Source: Coemansia sp. RSA 1804 (lineage: Eukaryota > Kickxellomycota > Kickxellomycetes > Kickxellales > Kickxellaceae). Taken from it: a DNA stretch of 11,139 nt. The notes beneath the pieces are model-generated. The model worked only from the letters and a program-made list of their open reading frames with translations. It had not been told where the DNA came from and searched no databases. Positions 1-8,838 of this stretch are shown piece by piece (position 1 is the stretch's first letter; each line of letters begins with the position of its first letter). Both the position numbers and the translations under genes were made by a program. The stretch is from positions 1 to 11,139 of the forward strand of contig JANBTH010000803.1 in the NCBI GenBank assembly GCA_027578815.1, in the 5' to 3' direction.

Positions 1-238
1 AGCCCTTTGCAACAAATTCTAGGTTAGAAATCAGCTTTGGCTGTGAAGAGTTGCCCGCACCATTTGCTTCAATTATCGCACATTTGTGAACTAAAGGACG
101 GGTCAGAATGCTCCAGCGCTTATTTACATGGACAATTGGTAAGTTATTCTTCCATTTTCTAAAGCTTTCAGTTGAATCCAGCACAGCATAGTCAAAAATC
201 AAAGCAAGAATATCGTCATTCAGCCGCCCAATCTGCAT
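1..238 (-). CDS. F-box-like leucine-rich family protein, copy A (N-terminal part, cut by window edge)
   Basis: Seen: reading from the ATG whose A is at base 238, 79 codons stay open to the left edge. The protein begins MQIGRLNDDILALIFDY and continues through LPIVHVNKRWSILTRPLVHK. A short L-x-D-D-I-L-x-L-I-F helix, then a conserved W about 15 residues before a second W (V-N-K-R-W), resembles the N-terminal F-box layout, in which a helical segment docks on Skp1 and the rest selects a target. It aligns without gaps to the frame-corrected start of the neighbouring broken gene (about 41 of 79 residues identical by hand count) and more weakly to the intact gene at 8939-10558. By analogy it should continue to about 540-550 residues with leucine-rich repeats. 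An ATG 33 codons further upstream (base 337) is also in frame and could add a hydrophobic N-terminus. The family is clear; the F-box name is inference. Confidence 0.72.
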   Translation of the reverse strand, partial: MQIGRLNDDILALIFDYAVLDSTESFRKWKNNLPIVHVNKRWSILTRPLVHKCAIIEANGAGNSSQPKLISNLEFVAKG

Positions 239-349
239 TTTGAAATGAGAAAGCAATGATAAGAGGTAAAATGTACAGAATAAAAGTAAATTGATAAAAG
301 ATATAAGAGAGGAAGAAAAAAAGTAGTGTTTTTTCATTTATTTGACTTT

Positions 350-361
350 CTATAAAGTGAA
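350..361 (-). promoter_or_regulatory. TATA-like core promoter element of copy A
   Basis: Read on the minus strand this is TTCACTTTATAG, 111 bases before the main ATG at 238. Nearly the same element occurs before copy B (TTCAATTTATAG) and copy C (GTCAATTTATAC) at similar distances, and each is followed by an ATG and a T/C-rich leader. Conservation across three diverged copies supports a regulatory or transcription-start role. The label TATA-like is inference. Confidence 0.45.
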
Positions 362-676
362 ACTTTGTTTCCTTTGCAGATAGAAGTTAGGGTTCAGCAT
401 ATCTGTTAACAATTTAGTCATAACCACATATCTTTGTAATATAAAAAGCATTCACATGATGATAAAAGTCAGAAAAAGTGTAGACAAATTTGTTGTTGTC
501 TTCTCTTATGTCAGATATACAAGCAAAAGTAAAAATGAAAATAGAAGTGCTGCGTTTTCAAGTTTGTTATCAGTTGTGCCTTTTTTTACTTTTATGTTGC
601 GCCTCGCATGTCAATATGAAAAATAACAGCGAGTTAAAAACACCAAATTTATTAGCAGCAAAATCAGAATATTAAA
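362..676. other. Intergenic spacer between copy A promoter and copy B 3' end
   Basis: AT-rich sequence between the upstream region of copy A and the stop codon of copy B. It contains a short open frame on the plus strand (490-675, 61 codons) with no recognisable domain and no conserved context, which I do not regard as a gene. The only sites I can support are the polyadenylation-type signal of copy B near 648-653 and, toward the left, the rest of the copy A promoter region. Confidence 0.5.
648..653 (-). terminator. Polyadenylation-type signal for copy B
   Basis: AATAAA on the minus strand (TTTATT on plus), about 24 bases beyond the TAG stop at 677-679. Position and sequence fit a 3'-end processing signal. 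AATAAA is common by chance in AT-rich DNA, so this is a candidate. Confidence 0.35.
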
Positions 677-2331
677 CTAAAATCTTTTACAAATGATTAG
701 ACTAATAAAAATTAAATGCAATTGACTACAACCATACGGTCGGTTAATATGAGTAACGGTTTGGTACGATAGTAATGTTTTCAAGTGTGAATATCTCTCC
801 TTGTGCGTCTGAGCAAATGCAGTAAGAAAATTAAAACTGAAAAAGTCAACACACATCATGGACAAATTAGGAAGGCGTAACATTATATACGGCACGCCAA
901 TCAAGAAACTTTTTTTGGCTTGCTCATTCTCCCATGTCAAACCCATGAAAAGATATTTTAGATTCGTATTAAATGGAACCAAAAGCTTGCCCAAATAGTT
1001 ATCTGCAACAATATCAAGTGGCTGGAATCTTGAGCCAGCGGTAGAGTAGAAATTTGATAAAGCCGGAACAGACTCAATTATTTTAATTGCAGTTGACATA
1101 TATCTACAATTGACCACATGAATTGTTAAAAGATTGGCTAATTTTGCAACATGGTAGTCAGGATAAAATTCATAACCAAGAGCATTGTGTAGAATGGTTC
1201 TCTTTTTTCCATGGTATTTTTAATATACTTGTTAATTGCTCTGCTCATGCCTTCCGAAGTTGTGGAATCTTTATCTGTACAAAACATATCGGCAACTAGT
1301 CTAAACCTGTTAGATGGTGGTAGAGCGCTTTTAGATTGTGTCAGTGACTCAATGATTTCTACTTTTGAAATTATTGTGACTGCATTTAGATGCTTTGGAA
1401 ACCCCGAGTTTTGTAAAATAAAGCTTTTGGGCTTAGAATTACTCAGTTCTAGCTTTTTAAGCATTGGAAAGTGCAATGTCAAATTTGGTGCTGGATATTC
1501 AGGCTCACGCTTGTCACTTGGATTAAAATAAACTTTTAGCTGTTTCAGGCAACCAAATGTTACGTTGTGTAATGCTTCACTACTTTTGTTACTAAAGCAA
1601 TTCCATAAAAAAATTATGTTATATTTTACTTAAGCTTAATCGAACAAGAAAATCGACATTTACATTAAATGCATTTCTTATGTTTGAATCAATACGAGAA
1701 CTTATATCCAAAGAGGTCAGCTTGTTTAGACTGTAAGGCTGAGGCAATTTAAAATTATTATGTACATGTAGCTTATAAAGATGGTGCTTGTAGGCGCTTA
1801 TAAGCGCCATATGAATGTAATCTGATAGATTATCTAAAATGCTGATGTATAATGAAAGATTTGTAACTCTTGGCATTATCCTTGCAACTAGGCAGTAAAA
1901 CTGATATGCAAGCTTTTTGGTTTCTTTGATTCCGCCAGATGGCTCCCAAAAATAAGAGTCTGTGCTAATATCCACTGTTGTACTTAGCCATCTTCCATAT
2001 TCAGATAAAATTCTGTAGACCTGTTTGTAAAAAAGAATACTGCCAGTGGTAATATGTATCCTGATGATTAGAGAGCTTATGTGCTTATGATGGCCGCCCT
2101 TTGTAACAAAAGACAAGTTAGAAACAGGCTTTAGCTGTAGAGAATCTTCTGTTTCAACTGCATCAATTATCACGTTTTTGTGGAGCAATGGACGGGCAAG
2201 CATACTCCAGCGCCTATTTACGTGAAGAAGCGGTATACTTTTTTCCAATATTCAGTGCTTTGAGTCAAATCAAACATAGTATGGTTAAATACCAAAGCAA
2301 GGATGTCGTCATTCAGCTGTTCAACAGACAT
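677..2331 (-). pseudogene. F-box-like leucine-rich family protein, copy B, with three frameshifts
   Basis: Seen: the ATG at 2331 opens with MSVEQLNDDILALVFNH, homologous to copy A, but stops after 37 codons. Homology resumes in the next frame at KSIPLLHVNRRWSML and runs to a stop at 1619-1621. It shifts again into LWNCFSN and the following LKQLKVYF and LKKLEL repeats, then again into GYEFYPDYHVAKLANL and on to the TAG at 677-679. The shifts map to A6 (2239-2244), A4 (1624-1627) and A6 (1203-1208); they need +1, -1 and +1 base respectively. The corrected length would be about 551 residues, close to the 539 of copy C. Segments match copy C in order: N-terminal F-box-like part, L-x-x-L-x-L repeats, C-terminal part. 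No other stop interrupts the 1.65 kb. It is either a young pseudogene or an intact gene with homopolymer sequencing errors; the sequence alone cannot decide. Confidence 0.75.
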
Positions 2332-2443
2332 TTTGAAAATAGAAAGCAATAGTATAAATTTTTGTGTTTATAATTGAAAAATGATAGAAATGTGGAGAGA
2401 GAAATAAAGAAAGCAGCGTTTTGTCATTTACTTCTCTTTACAG

Positions 2444-2455
2444 CTATAAATTGAA
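2444..2455 (-). promoter_or_regulatory. TATA-like core promoter element of copy B
   Basis: On the minus strand TTCAATTTATAG, 112 bases before the ATG at 2331. It matches the element before copy A at 10 to 11 of 12 positions and sits at the same distance. Downstream lies an upstream ATG at 2427 (followed by 18 more codons and TAA), then a T/C-rich leader similar to those of copies A and C. The tandem copies therefore share their 5' flank as well as coding sequence. Confidence 0.45.
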
Positions 2456-4089
2456 TTTTTGCATAATTTCTATCAACTGGATACAAAAAGTGGACACAAC
2501 TGCTAAAATCACCTGCTACAAACAGAACTGGTGGTGTATAAATTAGTGCAGCTTTTATTCAACACCCATAAAGAATAAAAAATATAAAGAGTGGAAATGC
2601 AGAAAGTCGCTTTATAAAGTTTGTTACAATTTTGCAGAAGCCGGCGGAGCATTTTCTTTTGTTGGCTGAAAAGATTACATAAAGGATTTCTGTATTCAAA
2701 GCAGCAAGCAAGAATAAGAAAGATACGCTTGATGCTTAAAGGCCAAAGAGAAAAAAGAGGGAAAGATATTTAAGCTAGATTTAATGTATAGAGAACGTAA
2801 AAATTTGCAATATCAGGAAGCAATGGCGGCATCTCAGAAGAAGAGTAGACGAGTTAGTTCATCGTCGCTCTTTAATCCCGTGGCAAAAGAATACAAACGG
2901 AAGTTTGACACGATGAGAAAAGGAGAAAGTAGCGACCCGCTCACGTGTGAAACGAATGGAAGAATTCAAAGCGCTTGGGCAGGAAGGAAAGGAGAAAAAT
3001 AACAATCCTCTTTAGAACCTTTGTATTCTCGGATGGCACACTTATTTTCTAGTTTTTGCGTTTTGGTTTGTTCCCTTTATTTTCCAATTCAATTTTCCAA
3101 CACCCTTCTTCGTACTTTTACTTTTGAGTTTCACTCTGTCCTTTTTTGGTTTACTACTTTAGCAGTGAGGTCTTTTTTATGTGCTTCATTTGTAATATAC
3201 CTTTTAATTTTTAATTCCATACGTGCAATTCTCCATTTGGCCTTTTTTCCACCCATAGACATTATCCAATTCCAGCTGGAAGCTTGGAAAGCAACGGACT
3301 CGCAGTTTACCACATTAGTCGACTAGGAGGAAGGTTATTTACCTGGGTTTATACGAGGAATAAAGCAAAAGAGCAAGACTTTTCTCTCTTTTCTTTCCCT
3401 TTTTTGTTCAGTACATCGTTTCCTTTTTCGTCCATTATTACCACTTTTCCCTTCTTTTTCCCTTTAGTGTGTGTGAATTCTGTACACTTGTAATTTATCT
3501 AATTTTCTTTCCACTTTCTCTTTCTTTTCACTCATTCACTTTGTATTTGGGTATACGTCAGTTTTACAAGCAGTTTTGTTGTTGTTGTATTTAGACCCTG
3601 AGGCAAACCCAGCATAGCATTGAAGGAACAAAGAAGTATATCGTTTTATTCTTTGTTTCTAATTCAGCTCTTTCTCGAACATACTTTGTGAGAGTGAGAG
3701 AGTGAGACTCTGGCAGCCATATTATTATTTTATTGTTATATTGTTCTCGTTGTTTCGTAGCGTACAGAAGAAAGCCTATTTTGCACCTTATCGAACCGTA
3801 TCATATACGCAGGTTTAGTACATAGTTGAGAATACAAACAGAGAGAGAGGAACAAAGAGTGCAAAGGTTGTGAAGAGACCTTTCTTCTTATTGCTGTTGC
3901 CTTAGGGCACTTGCTCTTTGATTCCGCTATTTACTATTCAAACACCTGTCTCTTTCCTCACTTGTACGTACCAGTTCCCAACCCCTTATTTGATATTCGA
4001 TAAAGCGCCGGGCTTCAAAGTTATACAAAAAGGGGAGTTTCGGTGGGGGGTTTATAAAGCAAAGCGGGTGGGAGAAGAGAAAGCATAAC
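2456..4089. other. Long intergenic region between copy B and ATG13
   Basis: About 1.6 kb of AT-rich DNA with no gene I can recognise. A 72-codon ORF lies at 2784-3002 (listed separately). From about 3020 to 3560 the plus strand is strongly T/C-rich; open frames there are rich in F, L and S simply because of composition. A GTGAGAG-type purine tract occurs at 3688-3707 and a GA run at about 3840-3850, and the last 70 bases before ATG13 are purine-rich. The right-hand part presumably carries the ATG13 promoter and 5' leader, but no convincing transcription-start motif stands out. I saw no tRNA cloverleaf and no transposon ends. Confidence 0.45.
2784..3002 (+). CDS. Doubtful small basic ORF
   Basis: 72 codons from ATG to TAA, rich in K, R and S (for example QKKSRRVSSSS), with no signal peptide, membrane segment or domain I recognise. 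An internal ATG at 2829 (GCAATGG) has a better start context than the first ATG and would give a 57-residue product. It lies alone in AT-rich intergenic sequence, upstream of a pyrimidine tract. It could be a small lineage-specific gene, an exon of something larger, or chance; chance is the most likely. No function is proposed. Confidence 0.15.
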   Translation: MYRERKNLQYQEAMAASQKKSRRVSSSSLFNPVAKEYKRKFDTMRKGESSDPLTCETNGRIQSAWAGRKGEK

Positions 4090-7000
4090 ATGGCGCAGAG
4101 GTCGTTCTTCTGGCCACGGCATGGAGGAAACGCAGCGCCCAACAGAGAAAATAACGATAACAACAGCAACAGCACGGGGTATTCGGGACCAACAGAACAT
4201 AGCGGCGGGTCACAGACGCTAGCAGCGCTGGAGGCACATCAGCACCAGCACCAGCATAGGCAGCCAGGCAACTCGACCGGAGGCGCAGGAGCATCGTCGT
4301 TTGCATCATCGCATTCGTCGTCGCATTCGCCTTCGCCGTCACCTTCAATTGACCCGTATGCGTCGGCGGTGCGGTCGATGCTGGCCGACGCCGCCAGACA
4401 GACGGCAGACAGCAGCGTGCCGCGGCTGAGCGCCGGAGCTGGAGCCGGAGCCACGCTGCCTGCCAATCTGCGGCGCGCCAGTCGCACGCACTCGGAATCG
4501 GCGCCTCTGCCGCCGTCGCCATTGCTTCTCGAAGGCAGAGCGTGGGGCGGAGGACCAGTTCCGCAGCAGCAGAAGGCGTGGTCACGGATGTCCCAGGACC
4601 AACCACAGGCTTCAGTCGCTGCGGTTGCACACGCGCAGACATCAGCTGCCGCAGCATCAGCGCCAGCGCCAGTGTTGGCATCATCATCAGTAGCACCGCA
4701 TGGGAGCAGAGACACGCGCTGCGAACAGATTGTACAGGTATGTTAATGCAGATACTGTTTCCTCCCAAAGGAAAATGTAACCGCAGTTTCAGTGAGGCTT
4801 GGCTGAGCCCACGATATGTGTGGTGTTTTTTGGGGTGTGATGTGGAGGGAAAATGAGAAAGTGCACAGACTGGGTGTGTGGCTTTTTTCTATTATCTGCG
4901 TGGCCCAAATGTGTCATGTGCATGCATTTACTAATCGACAGGTTTTCTTTTGTTGGCATTTCTGACTTATCCGCCTTTGACTGTAGAACTTTTACGCAAA
5001 GACGGCGCAGGTGATTGCGCATCTGCGGGGCGGCGGCAACGGTGGTGACGCGGAGGCAGGCAGCTCGACAATGTACGCATCCAGCGCAAGCAGTTCGGTG
5101 GCAGACGTGGGCGCAACGGGGCGGCGCATCAATAAATGGTTCAGCATGAGTCTCGAGGACGTGGGCGATGCCCGAGAAGAGGCCAAATTCTGGCGCAACG
5201 CAGTAGCCGCAACATCAGGCACGCACCAGCACCAGCAGCAACAATCTCAGCAACCGCCGCCAATGATCATCGAAGTGTGTCTTGACGTATCGGGAGTGCA
5301 GCCAGACGACGAGCTACAGGTGGCCGACGTTGCTGGGCGGCCGTGGAGTGTGGATCTGGAGCTGGCAGCGCCCTCTGCGTCGCGGCCTCAGCATCTGGAC
5401 GCCGGCTATAGACGCAGAGCGCGCGCCACGGCGGTTGTCCTTGAGTCGTGGCGGCTGGATCTGGACGTCGGTGCCATTCCGCTGCCGGTTCCGGACCTGC
5501 CGCGCGTGTACAAGAAGGCCATTGTGTTTTTCCGCAGCCTGTACGCGTACGCCAGCCTTCTGCCGTGTGCGGCAACTGCACAGCAGCAGCAGCAGTCTCA
5601 CAGCGGTGCTGGGCGACGGCAGCAACTGCCGGTGTTCTGCGTGTTTCGGACAGAGGCATCGCCACGCGCCAGGACGATTGATCTGGGCGTTGGGCTGACG
5701 GGGACTGACAGCTTCCTTGGGTCGCACACATTTGAGCCAGTGGCAACACCCATGGGCGCTTTTGCCATGAGCGTGCAGTACCGCCGCGAATGCAGCTTTG
5801 CATGCGCTGGGCCACACAGCCCCGCCCAGCACGATGCGCTTGGCACTGCCGGCACTGCTGACGACACGTACTTCACGCCGACGCTGAGCTCCCGCAGTGG
5901 GTCGCATTTCTCGGCTGGCCGCGCTAGTCGCCTGCACACAAGGCCCGATGACCACGCCAGCTACGCCAACTACGCCAACTACGCCAACTACGCCAACCAG
6001 ACATCCAGTAGCGGCGAAAGAGGGCTGGCGGTGCCTTCGGTCAATCCGTTCCGCGCCCGACCGCTCAGCATGGGGAGCTCGGCGATGCTTGGCGCTGCCG
6101 GTAATGGTGGAGGCGGGCGGCGAAACAGCGTGGTTGAGCCCATGTTTGTGACTCACAGCCATGACCCGCACGCACACCCTGCGTCGCTTCCGCGCCATGT
6201 CGGCGGATATGGCTTCAGCTTTGGCGGAAGCGGAAGCGGAAGCAGGATGCGCGCTGCGTCGGTTGCCGCTGGCGCCCACGTCTCGCGTCCACACAGTCTT
6301 GACCAGCGAGCGGAGGCGATTCTCGGGCGTCTGAGTACCAGTACCGCCACTGACTCTGGCTCCGGCTCGACACTGCATCGCAGCGTGATGCTCCGCAGGC
6401 TGGGCGACTCGTTGTCGCCGTCCGAGTCGCATCGCTCCGCCGACGCTGGGCTAAGAGTTTCAGCTGCGGCAGCGCCTGAGACACACGGCTCGCCACCGCG
6501 GATTGGACTTCCGGGAGCCCGCACTATCCCAATCTCTGCAACTGGTCGGTCGACGCTCGGTGTTACGCCGTTCAAGTCGCCGTCGCTATCAGAGTCTCCG
6601 GCACCGCGGTTCGTCAGCACCTTTGCCGACGATTCTGGCGACCACGAGACCGTCGCGCGTCGTCTGACAATAAGCGGCAGCGGAGGTGGAGGTGGAGGAG
6701 TAAGCAGCAGCAGTCCTGGTCACACAGCTAGTGTCCACCAGCAGCTGGTGTCGCGCATTGCGGACTCGCCGTCGTCGACCGGAAGCGGCGGCCACTCGCG
6801 CGGCTTGTCAAGCTCGTTTGGCAACAGACGCGCCGGCAGCATGCGCGGCAGACAGGCGTCGCTTCTGGGCACATCTGCTGCAACCGACTCCCATTACCAA
6901 CAGCAGCAGCAGCAGCAGCAGCAGCAACAGCCTCCGCTGGAGCAGCAGCCGGAACCGCTGGATGCACGGCGGCGGCGGCGCACGGTGGTTGGAAGTCTTG

Positions 7001-8661
7001 GGTGGGGCGAAGGCGACGCGCGCGACATCGACGACTTTATCCGCATGGTCGATTCCAAGCAGCCATTACGACTGGTGCGCAAGGACTCATCTCGCAAGAC
7101 CTCTGCACCGCCACCACAACCACCGCTATCAGCCGGGCCAGCGCTCCGCCACACGCCCACCAACGACGTAGATAACGATGGGTGCTCGCTCCGCCGGTTC
7201 CAGGGCATCCTCGACGAGTTCAGCGGTATCACCCGCGACATGGAGACCAGCGTTATGGTCACTGGAGCCGACAGAAGCACTCGCAACACCCGCGGTACCA
7301 CGGCTTCCCAGATGCTGCGGCTCGAACCGCTGACTGCCACGCCGGAGGAGGATGCCGACTCTGCGGCTGCCATTCTCTTCTCATCGCCGCCGCCATCGGC
7401 CACGCCGTCGTCGTCGTTTCGCCGCCCAGCTATGCCTAATCCGCTGCTAATGGCTGCAGACCGTGCCCAGCCGCCCAGTCGTCCTCTATCCACTATCGAG
7501 ACAACTGGCACGCCGCTGCCGCCGCATCCATCTGCAGCAAAAGCTGATTCTGCTATAGTGGCAGAACTGGCTGGCGAAAATAACAACAACGCCGGCAGTA
7601 GCGTGGATATGTTGCGGAGTGCGCTGAGTGAGCTGAACATTGAGGCCAATGACAAGCACTGGGACCAAATGGCGACTAGGACGCGGAGCACTCGCGGTCG
7701 CGCACAGCACAGCGATACGAACTACAATCGTTCATCCAGTCTATCCACAGCAGGCGTGATCCCAACATCGAGAGCAACGGCTGTATGGAAACCGTATGTA
7801 CGCAGCGATGCAGAAGATCTGGATGTCGCTTCTGTCATTGCAGCACGGAAACAGCGGAGCACGCGTGGTTCCAGCGGTTATGGGTCCAGCGATGAGGACC
7901 ACGACGGTCTTGGGATTGCGCTGCCCCAGCAGCCACGTGTGCATCATAGACCGCAGAGTCGCCACCAAAGCCCTGACGTTTCGCGCGGCAAGTCACAGCC
8001 AACATCGCGGATGCCCGAGCTGATGAGTCTGGTGCCGGCGCCCAGGATCTCCACGCCCCAGCCGCAGCCGCAGCCACACGGGAACGGCGGCCCGTTTTCG
8101 CACAGAAGCGACTACGTGTCGGGCAACAGCCATCTGGGTGCACTGCTTGGCATGAGCGACCATCCGGTACCGTCGTCCTCGGCCGACGGGTCGCGCGGAT
8201 CACCGCGATCCACGCCTGGTACTCCAAGACACGCGCCGCCGGGTGCCAGCCCTATGGCCGCGTTCTTCCAGATCCAGCGCCAGAACCAGCAGAACCAGAG
8301 CACGGTTGATCGTGCCCAGTGGCCAGGCGCTTCTGCTGCTTCCGGATCTGATGCTCCTCGTATCCGCCCATCTGCGCACCAGCGTTCCAGCAGACCTCCC
8401 CTTGCTGACGCTCCGGCGCAACCCGCTACCGATCCGCTGCGCTCCAACTTCCCGCCCCTTTCCTTCATCATTCCGCGCAACAGATTCGATGGCCGTCCCG
8501 CCGATAGCACCAGCAGCAATAATGCACGTCGCCAGGACGGCCCGCTCGCCTCGTCCGAGCTAGAAATACGTGGTGCTGCAAGACAAAGCGAATTGGATTC
8601 AGATAACGACGACGACGAGCTGATGTTCCAAATGGAATCGTCTTCTACTATACAGAGATAA
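4090..8661 (+). CDS. ATG13: Autophagy-related protein 13 (Atg1 kinase complex subunit), two exons
   Basis: Joined exons 4090-4737 and 4987-8661 encode 1440 residues; the junction is in phase and reads CEQIVQ|NFYAKTAQVI, the usual start of the Atg13 HORMA domain. HORMA spans about 211-490, with INKWF (264-268), PPPMIIEVCLD (306-316), ESWRLDLD (369-376), PDLPRVYKKAIVFFRSLYAY (385-404) and SVQYRR (478-483). The rest is S/G/P/Q-rich and probably disordered. Family knowledge: Atg13 bridges Atg1 kinase to the Atg17-type scaffold, is phosphorylated by TORC1 and PKA in yeast, and starts autophagosome formation at the phagophore assembly site. DIDDFIRMVDSK (896-907) may be the scaffold-binding motif; the acidic tail DDDELMFQM (1424-1432) resembles C-terminal motifs of fungal Atg13 that contact the Atg1 MIT domain (inference). 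It is about twice the length of yeast Atg13 (738). The start ATG has A at -3 and G at +4, with an in-frame TGA upstream at 3991 and no earlier ATG between. An upstream non-coding exon cannot be excluded. Confidence 0.93.
4738..4986 (+). other. ATG13: Spliceosomal intron in ATG13
   Basis: Donor GTATGT at 4738-4743 follows codon 216 (CAG). The acceptor CTGTAG ends at 4986. TACTAAT at 4929-4935 closely resembles the yeast branch-site consensus, and CTGAC at 4962-4966 is a second candidate nearer the acceptor. Read without splicing, the frame hits TAA at 4744-4746. Splicing restores QIVQ-NFYAKTAQ, a conserved family segment, so the boundaries are well supported. Phase 0, 249 bases. Confidence 0.93.
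5962..5997 (+). repeat. Four exact copies of a 9-base repeat in ATG13
   Basis: TACGCCAAC occurs four times in tandem, in frame, encoding (Tyr-Ala-Asn)4 at about residues 542-553, in the disordered region just after the HORMA domain. The copies are identical at DNA level, which suggests recent slippage and likely length variation between strains. Confidence 0.9.
6898..6930 (+). repeat. Polyglutamine (CAG/CAA) tract in ATG13
   Basis: Eleven consecutive Gln codons (nine CAG, two CAA) at residues 854-864, followed by further Q/P-rich sequence. It sits about 30 residues before the DIDDFIRMVDSK motif. Shorter Q runs occur elsewhere in the protein, including one inside the HORMA domain (5581-5595). 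Confidence 0.9.
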
Positions 8662-8745
8662 TCTAATTATTTGTGAAATCCTCCGTTATTTTTTCTTGCA
8701 TTTATTTTTATTTACCTCTTGATGAGGTGTTTTGTTGAACTTGTC

Positions 8746-8751
8746 AATAAA
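8746..8751 (+). terminator. Polyadenylation-type signal for ATG13
   Basis: AATAAA 84 bases after the ATG13 stop at 8659-8661, in T-rich sequence and well before the next gene's promoter element at 8839. It is the only canonical signal on this strand in the gap. Confidence 0.5.
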
Positions 8752-8838
8752 TGGACCCAACCAACAAATCCGTGTGACATGAGATTAATGTAAGATTAAT
8801 GCAGCTCCACATATGCTTTGCACTTATTTTGCAGACAT

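Noticed and set aside
454..500. ATGATGA resembling a snoRNA C box
   Set aside because: No matching D box (CTGA) at suitable distance on the same strand and no terminal stem.
1211..1531. 106-codon plus-strand frame
   Set aside because: Opposite the coding strand of copy B, whose homology to copies A and C fixes the true strand.
1203..2244. Programmed ribosomal frameshifting in copy B
   Set aside because: Three separate events with opposite directions would be needed, and the A6 sites do not form standard slippery heptamers in the incoming frame. Mutation or sequencing error is simpler.
3021..3493. Two plus-strand frames (101 and 69 codons) rich in F, L and S
   Set aside because: They are explained by the T/C-rich composition of the tract, with no family match or start context.
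3780..3805. GGTTCGAT on the minus strand, like a tRNA B box
   Set aside because: The flanks do not fold into a T arm or acceptor stem and there is no A box at the right distance.
4053..4058. TATAAA just before the ATG13 start
   Set aside because: Only about 32 bases before the ATG, so it would place transcription start at or after the start codon; probably chance.
4052..4768. 238-codon minus-strand frame across ATG13 exon 1
   Set aside because: Antisense to exon 1 and across the splice donor; low-complexity product, no family resemblance.
4936..4941. Alternative acceptor (CGACAG) in the ATG13 intron
   Set aside because: The frame from 4942 is in phase but meets TGA at 4963, so it gives no functional protein.
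5314..6432. 372-codon open frame on the minus strand within ATG13
   Set aside because: It lies opposite well-supported ATG13 coding sequence; GC-rich codon bias lowers antisense stops. The product is R/A-rich with no recognisable domain.
6894..7691. 265-codon open frame on the minus strand within ATG13
   Set aside because: Same reason; its run of Cys is the antisense reading of the CAG repeat.
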